Positions 11,700 to 21,824 of a DNA stretch of 64,000 bases are shown here, in pieces. Positions within the stretch are counted from its first letter, which is position 1, and each line of letters opens with the position of its first letter. Below the pieces are notes generated by a model, which searched no databases, had not been told where the DNA came from, and was given only the letters and a program-made list of their open reading frames with translations. This DNA is from Macrothele yani (lineage: Eukaryota; Arthropoda; Arachnida; Araneae; Macrothelidae), in the NCBI GenBank assembly GCA_039090855.1, contig CM077016.1:54237936-54301935 (forward strand). The letters run 5' to 3'. The translations under genes and the position numbers were made by a program.

Positions 11700-13735
11700 A
11701 CCAAAGCTATTTATTCAAAATCAATGGAACCGGTATGGAAAACTGCATCTGACCGAAGAAAAATTGTTTCAATCGGTTATTTAATCCCACAGATATTGCT
11801 GTAAACAGAAACGTCAACTTACGCCCTCTGGTGGCAGACTTGTGCGTTAAGAAAAATTTGAATTTATATAAGAAACATTTCGCAGCGGAAACGCTCTCCT
11901 CCAACAAAGAAAGAATTTTTCAAACTGGGCTCTTAGAAGCAGATATATCAACAAATACAAGATATGCAGATATGCATCTACCCCCCCCCCCCCCGCGGAA
12001 AAAACATACATTATTTTAAAAAGAAAGTATTTTCAAAAGGTTTTTCTTTCGATGTGAGCGGTATTGGTCCATGAAAGAATTTTTTCAATCGAGTTTACAG
12101 GAGCTTAGATTTGACTGCAAATATATCAGACGCAGAAATTATCTCCTACGCCCCTGGTGGCCAAACCGTTCTTTACCAAATATTAGAAATTATATGCTGG
12201 GAAATTCCTATCAGGAGCTTTATCCGGTGCAGAAAGAATTTTTCAAATCGGAGTTTTAGAAGCAGAGATATTGAGGAAAACTCAATTTATATTTACGCCC
12301 CTAGCGGAAAGTCTATGCATTACTTGAAAATTTTGAACCTCTATAAGAAACATTTTGCACCCGATACGCTATCTAACAAAGAAGGAATTTTTCAAATCCG
12401 ACTTTTAGAAGCAGAGATATTGACAGAAATAAGATGGACATCTACGCCCTCTGGTGGAGAAACCATGCATTATTTTAAGATGAAAATACTCTTAAATGTT
12501 TATCGATAGCTGCGCTATCGGTCCACGAAAGAAGTTTTTCAATCGGGCTTTTAAAGCTGAGATTTTGTTGCAAATACCTACGAAGCAGAAATTTAACGCT
12601 TACGCCCCTGGTGGCCAAACCATATTTTATAAAAAATCACAACAACAAAAATTCCCACCAGGAGCTGTATCCGGTGCTGGAATAATTTTTCAAATCGGAG
12701 TTTTAGAAGCAGAGATATCGGGGAAAGCGCGATTTACCTTTACTTCCCCTAGCGGAAAGTCAATGAATTAATGGAAAATTTTGAAATTATATTAGAAACA
12801 TGTCGCACCGGAAACTTTGCCCAACAAAGAAGAAATTTTTCAAATCGAATCATTAGAAATGGAGATATTGACAAAAACAAGATATACATCTGCGCCCCCT
12901 GGCGGAGAAACCATACATTATTTTAAGAAGAAAATATTCAGTAAAGGTTTGTTTACGTGTAGTATCGGTCTACGAAAGAATTTTTTCAATCGAGATTTTA
13001 GCTCAGATTTCGCTGCAAATTACATTAGAAGCAGAAATCAACCATAACGCCCCTGGTGACCAAACCATTTTATACCAAAAATTAGAAATTATATGCAAAA
13101 TATTTACTATCACGAGCTGTATCCGCTAAAGGAAACATTTTTCAGCCGCCCCGGTAGCACAGTGTTCTAAGCGATGGCCTCTGCTCATTCGTCTGAAAGG
13201 GGTCAGGGTTCGAATCCCGTGAGGCATGACGGTTGTGTTCATCTTACGGCACTGGCTCTCTCCCTTCCCTAGAACCAGTGACCCTAAATTAGGACATTTT
13301 TCAAATCGGAGTTTTAGAAGCTTAGATATCGGGGGAAAAGCGATTTATTTTTACGCCCCCTAGCGGAGAATATATGCACTCATGCTAGCTGTCGGGGGAA
13401 AAGGCATTCGGTAACTTGGAAAAGTGATTACGCCTAAAATAATCTTCGACTTTAATGGAATTGAAAAGTAAAAGATTTTTTTCAATTGGATGTTTAGAAG
13501 CAAATATATGGATCAGAATGTGTTTTGAATTCGATGTCATCTGCATTTACGCCCTCTAGCGGCGAAATTTTGCATCGTAAAAAAACAACGAGATAATGGA
13601 TCATCATTCGCACATTTCAAGCTTCCTAATGCAAAAAGAATTATTTAAATCGGACTATTAGTTGCAAAGATATCGTGCCTACAGACGGACGGACAAACCG
13701 ATAACATAAGCACGATCTTTTTACAAAAGATGTGC
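11700..13735 (+). repeat. Tandem array of about 450-490 bp units
   Basis: At least three imperfect units start near 11850, 12339 and 12783 (TATAAGAAACATTTCGC phrase). Each holds several sub-units with GAATTTTTCAAATCGG and TACGCCCCTGGTGG or TACGCCCTCTAGCGG. A SINE interrupts at 13145-13293. The right end, 13540-13735, is shared with 49045-49215 and ends in a GACGGACGGAC tract. Open frames across it reflect base composition and I do not consider them coding. Confidence 0.7.
13145..13293 (+). mobile_element. SINE-A copy, 3'-truncated, with target-site duplication
   Basis: The SINE begins GCCGCCCCGGTAGCACAG and stops inside the body after CCCTAAATTAGG, so about 60 bp and the A tail are missing. 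It is flanked by a perfect 10-bp duplication, ACATTTTTCA, at 13135-13144 and 13294-13303. Confidence 0.88.
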
Positions 13736-13971
13736 TAAAAAGATTTCTTATGAAAAATGAATGAGAAACGGTATTTCGCCAAATTCTGAAAGATAACGAT
13801 AAATTATAAAATAACTCCCGGTATCTTTCTGAAACACAATTATTTAAAATGTCATTTAATAGCACCAAAAGCTTTGAGTACTCCTTGCTCACATGTGACA
13901 TTCATTTTCAATATTTTTTTTTTTTTTGTTACTGTATATTTCAGTACGTGATGAACGAAGCACAGCATGTA
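13736..13971. other. AT-rich spacer, no feature
   Basis: Contains a T-rich tract at 13912-13926. Nothing recognised. Confidence 0.35.
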
Positions 13972-14039
13972 CGAGGTGTGATAAAAATAATAACGAGCTG
14001 GTTGCGTAACAGCGCGCGCGGCCGCGACGCGACTTAACT

Positions 14040-14700
14040 TCCTCCGCGCAGTAAGCATTTTACATTAAAATTCCCAAATCCCTAATTAATTTTCATAAAT
14101 CGAAAATCAATTACCTGCAATAATAATAAATAAATAAAATTCGGGCTCTCAAAAGTTTAAACAACACTTTTCTTAAATGCCGTTCGCCACCTTCTGAGTT
14201 CGTCTCATTGTGCTCTTTCATTCTCAAAGCCTTCTTGCAAAGCAGCCTCGTGCGAGCAAATAGTGAACGCGAGAATGCGGATTAGTGATTTTTCTACGCC
14301 GAGAAAGAGGCAGATATTGAGTCTTTTCTCAAAACGACACATTAGCGCCAGCCAATCACAGCAAACCGTAACCAAGTTCATTGAACTAACTAATTCACCC
14401 ATCGGGGGAAAGGCATTCCGGTCAGTTAAATTGTAAGCATTCCAGAAGTAAGTTTGAGCTTCTCTCTTTTTATAAAAAAAAAAAAAAAATTAATTAATGA
14501 AATGTTTTTAATAATATTTTAAATTTAAAATCAATTGCGGAAAAAACAGTGATAAAAAAAGGGGGGGGGGGTAGAAAAAATAAGGGTTCCAATCCAAATT
14601 CCAACTTCAACTGCATTAGTAAGAGAAGCTGAGAAAATAAATTGTTTTGCCCAAGTGGTTTTGATGCCTGCCCAGCTCATTGGGTTAGGCGGGCATTGCC
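14040..14700. other. Unexplained AT-rich insert within mariner bounds
   Basis: Holds an A tract near 14468, a G run near 14560 and CAGCCAATCACAGC near 14350. No terminus or coding region recognised. Confidence 0.3.
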
Positions 14701-14734
14701 CAGGACGCTTAGAGGGAATATTGACCTAAAGTTA

Positions 14735-16771
14735 TAGAAAGTCTATGGGGAGGATTGTGCGAGTCGTGCACTGATTTATGAGTGGTCTAAACGTTTTAAA
14801 TATGGACGTGAAAGTGTTCAGAGTGTTTAACGGTCTGGGATTCCCGCACCCAGCAAAAGGGAGTGTCGAACTTGTGCGAACAGCTGTGCGGCAAAAACAC
14901 CGAATTACTATTGGTGAGTTATCTGAAGACTTCAATATTAGTTTCGGTTCAGTTCAGTCGATTCCTACGAACGATTTGGGAATGACACTCCTCTCAGCCG
15001 AAACTGCTCTCAGTTGAGCAAAAACAGGCCCATGTGACCTGCTTGAGTGCGTCGAAAACTTTTCAAAAAGCTATCAAAACTGGTGATTAATCATGGGTTC
15101 ATGGGTATGACTCAGAAACTAAGACCCAGTCTTCACAGTTGGAGACTCAAAACCTATCCCAGTCCTAAACAAGTTAGTAAACTCATGCAATGCATTGATT
15201 ACGCTTTCCAACATACCAGATATCATTATTCAAGTTATGAGGATAATGGCTGTGGAATAAATCTCGCTCCTGTGCCCTGACCTTTGACCCCATTTCGATT
15301 ATATTAAATAGAATTGGTTCAGTATACCTCCGGAACAACATACTAAAGTTTTTTCGCAATGAAAGCATTTTTGGGTAAGTTATGACGCATAAAGGCGATG
15401 GAATGGATCCCGCTCCTATGTCCTGACCTTTGACCCTATTTCGCCCATTTTCAATAGGGTTCGTCTGGTTGTCCCCTACCACATACTAAAATTTCATCGA
15501 AATCGATCCATTTTTACGCGAGTTATCGTGCGGACAGACAGACAGGCCAACAAAGCTGAAGCATATACAGTTCTTCAACCTACGGTTGGAAAGCGTAAAC
15601 AAGTTAGTAAAATCATGCAATGCATTGATTATGATACACTTTCCAACTTATTACTCAAGTTATGACGATAATGACTGTTGAATAAATCTCGATCCTGTGT
15701 CCTGACCTTTCACCCCATTTCGATTATATTAAACAGAATTGATTCAGTATGCCTCCGGAACAACATGATAAAGTTTTGTTGCAATCGAAGCATTTCTACG
15801 CAAGTTATGACGCATAAGGGTAATGGAATGGATCCCGCTCCTATGTCCTGACCTTTGACCCCATTCCCCATTTTCCATAGGGTTCTTCGCCAGGTGGTCC
15901 CCTACCACATACTAAAATTTCATCGAAATCGAACTATTCGTACGCAAGTTATGACGCATAAAGGCAATGGAATGGAATGAATCCCGCTCCTATGTCGTGA
16001 CCTTTGACCCCATTCCGTCCATTTTCAATGAGGATTTGTCTTCAGTGGTCCCCTACCACATTATAAAATTTCATCAAAGTCGAACCATTGTTACGCAAAT
16101 TATGACGCATAAGGGCAATGGAATGGATCCCACTCCTATGTCCTGACATTTGACCCCATTTCCCTATTTTCCATAGGGTTCTTCACCAATTGGCCCCCTA
16201 CCACATACTAAAATTTCATCGAAATCGAACCATTTTTACCCGTGTTATCGTGCGGATGGACAGACAGACGGACAAAGCTGGTGCATGTACGCTTCTTCAA
16301 CCTACGGTTGGAAAGCGTAAAAAAACACAAAAAAGGCGCAGTAATGTCAAGACGATGCTGACTGCTTTTTCCAAAAGTAAGGAAATTATGCATCATGAAT
16401 ATGCTGCATCAGGTCTAACAACCGGCAAGGAGTACTGCTGGCAAGTTTTGTGGCGTTCGAAGAATGGAGTTCGTTGCAAAAGGCCAGCATTGCTTGATAG
16501 TGGCGAGTGGCAACGCGCATGCCCGTGCATCGCAACTTGTGCAGGAGTTTATTGTTATGCACCTCGTTGCACAGGTCCAACACACACCCTATTCACCCGA
16601 TCTCGCTCCCTGCTACTCTTTTTTTCTCTTTCCAAAATCGAATGCCACTTGAAAGGAAAACGGTTTCAAGATATTGAAAAGATACAACAGAATGCGACGA
16701 AGCAGCTGTTTGCTATTTCGGAAGATGACTTTAAAAAAATAATTCGAACAGGGGACATAGCGTTGGTCTAA
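14735..16771 (+). pseudogene. Mariner transposase pseudogene in two blocks
   Basis: Block one (14735-15165) encodes YEWSKRFKYGRESVQ-like sequence, TAVRQKHRITIGELSEDFNI and SFGSVQS, then a GFMGMT-like catalytic region with frame shifts. Block two (16320-16771) resumes with RRSNVKTMLTAF, HHEYAASG, RKRPALLDSGEW-like residues, PYSPDLAP with the third aspartate region, and HLKGKRFQDIEKIQQNATKQ. The break at 15165/16320 falls exactly within a proline-lysine segment of the family. Many stops and frameshifts; inactive. Confidence 0.85.
15165..16320 (+). repeat. Two tandem CGCTT-hairpin repeats nested in mariner
   Basis: Two head-to-tail copies (about 15165-15600 and 15601-16320). Each starts with CAAGTTAGTAAAATCATGCA or a close variant and ends with CTTCAACCTACGGTTGGAAA then GCGTAA. 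They split the mariner reading frame. Confidence 0.8.
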
Positions 16772-16928
16772 GTGTGTGGCTTCAGAAGGTGACTACTTCG
16801 AAGGCAATTAAGTTTCAAATCTGAAAGTCTTGTACTTTTTTTTTTTTTTAATAAATGCAATCTGGATACTTTTTGATCACACCTTGTAATTTAAGCAATT
16901 GCATGCTGATGAGAAAGAGTGAATATAC

Positions 16929-17082
16929 CAAAATCCTTTCCAACAGTTCAGCATCCGGATTAGATGACGTGCACAGGCTTAGAAGCAGGCGTTCGATCAG
17001 ATCGGAATCTGCTTTGAAAAGCTCCATAGCTTGTATTGCAGCATGAAGAGAAGAGTAGGCAGTAACATCAATAAGTTGAGGA
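16929..17082 (-). CDS. MTTP: MTTP exon G, helical domain (last visible exon)
   Basis: The exon is 154 nt, with acceptor CATCTATTTCAG and proposed donor TTG|GTATAT. Read with exon F it gives LPQLIDVTAYSSLHAAIQ and NPDAELLERIL; human MTTP has LPQLVDAV and NEELLRALI at the same places. The donor is weak. The frame stays open a further 45 nt, but those residues are hydrophobic and unlike the family, so I end the exon at GTATAT. A mariner terminus lies about 42 nt beyond. The acceptor has a second, duplicated copy 55 nt upstream. No following exon was found in 1-16.9 kb. Confidence 0.8.
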
Positions 17083-17174
17083 CTGAAATAGATGAAAACC
17101 AAAATTAAAAAGAAAATGCGCATCAATAAGCTGAGGACTGAAAATGGATGAAAATCAAAATTAAGAAGCAAAAC
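17083..17174 (-). repeat. Tandem duplication of MTTP exon G acceptor
   Basis: Within the 169-nt intron between exons F and G, a unit of about 54-55 bp is duplicated. Each unit contains a polypyrimidine tract, a TTTCAG acceptor and the first 17 nt of exon G. The upstream acceptor would place the exon edge at 17137. Using it would insert 55 nt, shift the frame and reach a TGA just after the true exon start. The downstream copy is the one that keeps the frame. Confidence 0.75.
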
Positions 17175-17251
17175 ATTAGTCCATTTCACCTGAAATTAAA
17201 TAAACGTTATGAGTGAATTTTCAGAAAATCTTACGAAATCTCTGAACTTAC

Positions 17252-17412
17252 AGGATAGGTTTGAACTTCTTGCTTTTTAGGGCAGGCAGAATTTCTTCTT
17301 CGGAAGCCAGACGAAAAACCTCTAACAACTTCAGAAATGAAGAGGCTGATTTTAATTTTGCTAAGTTCTTTGTGCTCAAGCTTTCCTTGTATCCACTTAT
17401 GACCTTTGGAAG
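17252..17412 (-). CDS. MTTP: MTTP exon F, start of helical domain
   Basis: This 161-nt exon runs from acceptor TTTCTTTTTAG to donor CCT|GTAAGT. It encodes LPKVISGYKESLSTKNL, then ASSFLKLLEVFRLASEEEIL and PALKSKKFKPI. This is the beginning of the alpha-helical domain of large lipid transfer proteins, where MTTP has the pattern F-L-x-x-I-x-x-L-R followed by EEIL. It ends two bases into a leucine codon that exon G completes. Another frame is open over most of the exon but breaks the phase to both neighbours. Confidence 0.9.
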
Positions 17413-17584
17413 CTAAAAAGAAATCAGGAAACTGATTAACAAACAAGAGCTGAAATAAATAAATCACTTAAATAATGAATTAATTAGTTGACTACTTTTT
17501 TTTTATCGTATAATGTTTAGTTCTTTACCGGCTAGAACAAGTAGCAGGACTTTTAACTCAAGATTACCGATTCCAAGGACGCAA

Positions 17585-17792
17585 GCCGCCCCGGTGGCGC
17601 AGTGGTCTAAGCGATGGCCTCTGATCATTCGTCCGAACGGGGTCCGGGTTCGAATCCCGGTGAGGCATGGATGTTGTGTTTGTCTTACGGCACTGGCTTT
17701 CTCCCTTCCCTGGAACCAGTGACCCTAAATTAGGGACGGGCGACTGCTTATAGCCCATTGAGTTGCTCACGGTGGTCGTTAAACCTCCAATA
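17585..17792 (+). mobile_element. SINE-A copy, near consensus
   Basis: Full-length 208-bp copy. A box GGTGGCGCAGTGGTCTAAGC, B box GGGTTCGAATCCCGG, core CCCTAAATTAGGG, tail AACCTCCAATAATTT. Confidence 0.92.
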
Positions 17793-18041
17793 ATTTAAAA
17801 AATGAAAAAGCACGCAACAGGTAACCCTGAATTAGGGATGGCCATCTCTTCCTGGCATTACGTGTGTACTCCTACAAAGAAGGCAGTAATACTGAATTAG
17901 TAATCTTAGGTGTATTCCAGGATGCGAACGAGAATGCTGAATTTAGGGATGGCTAGCTCTTCCTGATGCTCATTCAAGTCGGCAAATCTGCTATCTAACT
18001 TTGTGGTTACAAACTAAAGAACATATTACCATGTTGATATA
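17793..18041. other. Unclassified spacer
   Basis: Contains two weak repeats of GAATTAGGGATGGC / TTTAGGGATGGC with TAGCTCTTCCTG, perhaps an old duplication. Otherwise nothing. Confidence 0.3.
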
Positions 18042-18424
18042 CACAGTCTAGTCAAAAAATTATAACCACATGGTAGTATGAGGTATGACCTCCTCGTGCT
18101 GCCAATACCGCAGATATACGGCGTGGCATAGGTTCAGTGAGGCCTCTGACTGTTTCTGTAGGGATGCTATACCATGCAGACACCAGAGCTACTCACAGAT
18201 CATCAAGAGACATCGGTGGTAGATCCATACGTGGAACCTATTGGTCAAGATAGTCCCACAGATGTTCACTGGGATTGATGTCCGACGAGTACGGTGGCCA
18301 GGATAGTAAGCTAAAGTCACTGGAATGCTCCTCAAACCATTCTCCCACACATAGGCGTAACGTGACCAAGAATTGGGGGGCAAATAAGTGTAAACTGTTA
18401 TTGGGGGTGGCACTCTCGGAAATA
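18042..18424 (-). mobile_element. Tc1 fragment (3' part), invaded by T4
   Basis: A TA-flanked terminus, CACAGTCTAGTCAAAAAATT, begins a minus-strand remnant. It encodes CVGEWFEEHSSDFSLLSWPP and INPSEHLWDYLDQ, the third catalytic region with the glutamate, and a tail ending in a GGHTSY-like motif. The element at 18425 inserted at its TA. Confidence 0.75.
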
Positions 18425-19639
18425 CATAGTCGAGTCACATTATTGTGACCACCTCCTACTTTTGACGTCAACAGCGCGTAGCCAATGAATGAAGGCACGT
18501 GTCGTGAGCTGGCTTGGAGGGTATATAAGGTGTGCTGTAGGCATTCTGGAAACATATCGCTAGTTGCTGTCATTGATAAAAGGAGCGATTTATCATATTT
18601 GCAAAAAGGGATTATTATCGGCTTTCGGACCAAATGTGGCAATATTTCTAAAACAGCGCAGTTTGTAAACTGTTCGCGTGCTGCTGTGGTTAAAGTGTAT
18701 CGTGATTGGAGAAATGGCACCATTGCGAATAAGCAACGTGGAAACTGCGGAGCACCACGTGCTACTGATGTGAGAGGTGAACGTCGGCTTCGAAGGTGCG
18801 TGAGGGCTGGTCGACACGCTACAGTGGAGCAACTCACTGGCCGAATTAACCAGGGGTTACCGGAAGTGTGTCCAAAACGACAGTTCATCGAACCCTGCTG
18901 CGTATGGGGCTCCGATGCAGACGGATGGTCACTGCATCTATGCTAACGAAGGTGCAAAGGCAGAAAAGGCTTACATTTGCACGGCAGCATCGGAATTGAA
19001 CCTCCGCTGATTGACAAAGGATAGCCTTCTCCGATGAGTCATGTTTTCTGCTTCATCAAACGGATGGACGTTGGCGTATAAGGCAATATACATCGCAGAA
19101 CAAACACTCTTCAACAATTGTTGGCAGAACACAAGCTGGTGGGGGCAGCGTTATGGTCTGTGGAATGTTTTGGTGGAATTTTCTGGGTCCACTCATACCT
19201 GTGGAAGGCACTATGGACCGAATTCGTTATGAATCATCCTTGCAGACCACGTATACATACATGCTGATTGTCTTCCCTGGGGCGGATGAGATCATCCAGC
19301 ACGACAATGCGACGTGTCACACAACTGGAAATGTCCGACAGTGGTTGGAAGAGCACGATGAAGACTTCAAAGTACTTCCCTGGCCCCCTACTTTCCCAGA
19401 CTTAAACCCAACTGAGCATCTGTGGGACCACGTCGATCGTGTTGTTTGCTCTATGGATCCTCCACCACGCACCCTCCAGGAGCTGTCAGATGCACTGCAG
19501 TCAGCATGGCTTTACATACCTGTGAACACCTTCCAGCATCTTATTGAGTCAGTCCCAGCCCGTCCAGCTGCTGTCTGCGCTGCACACGGCAGTTACACTG
19601 GATATTAGGTGGTGGTCACAATAATGTGACACGACCGTG
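18425..19639 (+). mobile_element. Tc1 element, family T4, decayed
   Basis: Inverted ends CATAGTCGAGTCACATTATT and AATAATGTGACACGACCGTG with TA flanks. Length 1215 bp. Related to 54388-55553. Confidence 0.88.
18560..19608 (+). pseudogene. Tc1 transposase pseudogene (T4)
   Basis: The N-terminal domain reads RSDLSYLQKGIIIGFRTKCG, then FVNCSRAAVVKVYRDW. The middle is broken by frameshifts around 18940-19150; a decayed FSDES-like site lies near 19030. From 19153 the frame is open: VCGMFWWNFLGP, IIQHDNATCHTTGNV with the second aspartate, LNPTEHLWDHVDR with the glutamate, ending HGSYTGY. At least two frame breaks. Confidence 0.85.
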
Positions 19640-19699
19640 TAGTTTCTCCGAAAATGCTCCTTTTTAATTGCCATAACTTAGGTTTTTACATGCCTAATA

Positions 19700-21243
19700 C
19701 ACTGGTGTGCAAAAATTAAGGACGAAAAGGAGAAATTAGGATAACAGCGGAACGACCAGGTAGAACGAACCGAAAGACCACTCAGGAGATAGACTAGGGT
19801 CCGGTACGGTAGGGCATACGCATATTTGCAGCATGACGTAGGGGGGAGTGTCGGAAGGGTATAAAGCACACGAGCGGTGTACGCTCAGCAATTCGGTGAA
19901 AGCTATTGCACGGTGTACATCGGTTTGAACGACGTCGAGTTGCTGCCACTGTGTGATATGGTCACCAGGAAATCCAGTAGACAACATCTGGATGACTTTA
20001 CCCGAGGTCGCGTCATTGGGAAGTTGGAAGAAAGTCAAAGTGTGACTAGTGTGGCCGAGGAGTTCGGGATCGCTCACAGCATCGTTTCACGAGCTTGGAG
20101 AGCATTTCAAACGACAGGAACAGTTGTTCGAGAGTTTAGCAATGGTCGTCCACAAGCAACCACGGCGGCGGACGACCGGTATATTGTCCTACAGGCGAGA
20201 AGAGACAGACGGCCGACAGCGGGAGAAATCGCAAGGCACATGCAACAGACAACTGGGCGTGCGTTATAGCGTTTTACCGTGACCAAGAGGCTGCACAAGG
20301 GTGGTCTATTTGTACGACGACCAGTACGGTGTGTGCCATTAACGCCTGCTCATCGGAGACTGCGGTTTCTGTGATGCCAGGAACACAAGAACTGGACACA
20401 TCAGCAATGGGGTCGAATTCTCTTTACGGATGAAAGCCGATTTAATCTGATGAGCGATTCTGTACGTATACACATCTGGAGAGAGCAGGGAACACGCAAT
20501 CACACCTCCAACATCATCGAAAGAGACCGGTTTGGAGGTGGCGGAGTTCTCGTTTGTGGCGGTATCATGCTTGGTAGCCGTACTGACCTCCACATCTTCC
20601 AAGGAGCTTCAGTCACTGGTGTCCGCTATTGTACCGAGGTTCTCCTGCCTCACGTGCGTCTTTTTAGAGGTGCTGTGGGTCCTGAGTTCCTCTTCATGAA
20701 CGACAACGCTACACCTCATCTTGCTGTCGCAGAGCAGTTGGAGAGTGCAGATATTCAACGCATGGATTGGGCCGCAAGGTCTCCGGATTTAAATCCAATC
20801 GAACACATGTGGGACCTTCTCGGGAGACGCTTGGCAGTACGTCACCAACCGCCAGCAACGATTCCGCAGCTGCGATTGGCGCTACAAGAGGAATGGGTCG
20901 CGATGCCTCAACAGCTCCTTGACAACCTCGTCCTCAGCATGGACAGACGTTGTAAATCCTGCAACGCAGTCAGAGGTGATCATATCCCCTACTAAAGACT
21001 GAATTTTTCTTGGCAGCCGCCTGTCACATGGACGTTTCTGTCTTCTGTCCAGTTGTGCTCGAAGCTACCTTTTCAATAAAGTACCTTTGTATCCTTTGTA
21101 TTCCTAGTTTGGACGGTTTTGCTCATTTGTCCCATATTCTTACATCTTGGGGATCTTATGGTATGATTTGAGTCGATGTGGAGCACTTCTGCACGACGTT
21201 ACATTCGAAAAACCGTCTCGTCCTTCATTTTTGCATGCCAGTG
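19700..21243 (+). mobile_element. Tc1 element, family T5, nearly intact
   Basis: Ends CACTGGTGTGCAAAAATTAA and the inverse TTCATTTTTGCATGCCAGTG, TA-flanked. Length 1544 bp. Confidence 0.9.
19958..20995 (+). pseudogene. Tc1 transposase (T5), one or two lesions
   Basis: Starts MVTRKSSRQHLDDFTRGRVI, with EEFGIAHSIVSRAWRAF as recognition helix. A stop at about 20266 and one more near 20371 interrupt the middle. The catalytic half carries LFTDESRF, FMNDNATPH and NPIEHMWDLLGRR, the DD34E triad, and ends GDHIPY. Total near 340 residues as in the family. Few lesions suggest a fairly recent death. Confidence 0.87.
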
Positions 21244-21446
21244 TATATTCAAAATTACGAGGTGTACCAGGCTTGGTTGTTTCACACTAATGAGGATGTT
21301 AAAAAAAACGTGCCTTTCAAAGCACCTCACGCAGTCACCCGATGATGAAAACCATCGTCAAATAACTGCATGCTGTTTTGCATGGAATGACTGCTAGAAA
21401 GCAGTCATGGCAATGATAAATACACAGTTGACGTGGACCAGGAACA

Positions 21447-21693
21447 TGAAATAGAAGTCATCGCTCTTTCCTCGTTTGTAAGTGAGTCACGGAAAAATTT
21501 CTCATCGGCCTGAGTAATTCTAAACGTTTACACGGTCAAGTCACATCATTCTGACCACCGAGGCCGCTGTGGTGCAGTGGAAGCATATCCGGCGCGTAAC
21601 TGGAAGACCCTGAGTTCGATTCCCGGTAGCGGCCTATGATAAATTTTCCCGTGACTCACTTATAAACGAGGAAATAGCGATGACTTCTATTTC
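21447..21693. repeat. Inverted repeat around a tRNA-like head
   Basis: Arms of about 65 bp (left 21447-21513, right 21631-21693) match as reverse complements with few mismatches. The spacer holds the tRNA-like sequence at 21563-21633. Best read as two copies of one SINE, one complete and one body-only in inverse orientation. Confidence 0.75.
21563..21633 (+). tRNA. tRNA-like sequence (SINE head or pseudogene)
   Basis: 71 nt that fold roughly as a tRNA. The acceptor stem GCCGCTG pairs with the 3' TAGCGGC. Pol III A box TGGTGCAGTGG and B box GAGTTCGATTC are present. An anticodon loop CGCGTAA lacks the usual U33, and the T stem is imperfect. I take it as a SINE head, not a working tRNA. Confidence 0.45.
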
Positions 21694-21824
21694 ATAGTCA
21701 TAGCAATGCTTGCTATTGCGTAGCGTTGTTCGCTTGGCTGTATGTCACACTTTATAACATTTAAAAGGCAAACGAGTAGTTATTTTTTCAAAATGTTACG
21801 TTGAGGGAGCACGTGCCCCCGACG

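Larger units (their letters stand above)
13972..16886 (+). mobile_element. Irritans-like mariner, interrupted by nested repeats
   Basis: The left terminus is CGAGGTGTGATAAAAATAAT and the right one, inverted, CAAGGTGTGATCAAAAAGTA, each beside a TA. An expected 1.3-kb mariner is stretched to 2.9 kb. Two CGCTT repeats (15165-16320) cut the transposase gene, and about 650 bp of unexplained AT-rich DNA (14040-14700) separates the left terminus from the first coding remnant. The left terminus may belong to another copy. It sits about 42 nt downstream of the MTTP exon G donor, on the opposite strand. Confidence 0.75.

Noticed and set aside
11831..13047. Series of ORFs with APGGQT and PSGGETMHYFK motifs
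   Set aside because: They follow the tandem repeat, with stops and frame changes between units.
14205..14402. Minus-strand ORF near a CCAATCA motif as a possible promoter and gene
   Set aside because: No splice sites, domain or TATA element to support it.
15183..15482. Repeated ORFs with MGSKVRAQERDLFHSHYPHN
   Set aside because: Reading of the noncoding CGCTT repeat; frames are not kept between copies.
16848..16928. Extension of MTTP exon G through the open frame to the mariner
   Set aside because: The extra residues are hydrophobic and unlike MTTP, and the frame runs into mariner DNA.
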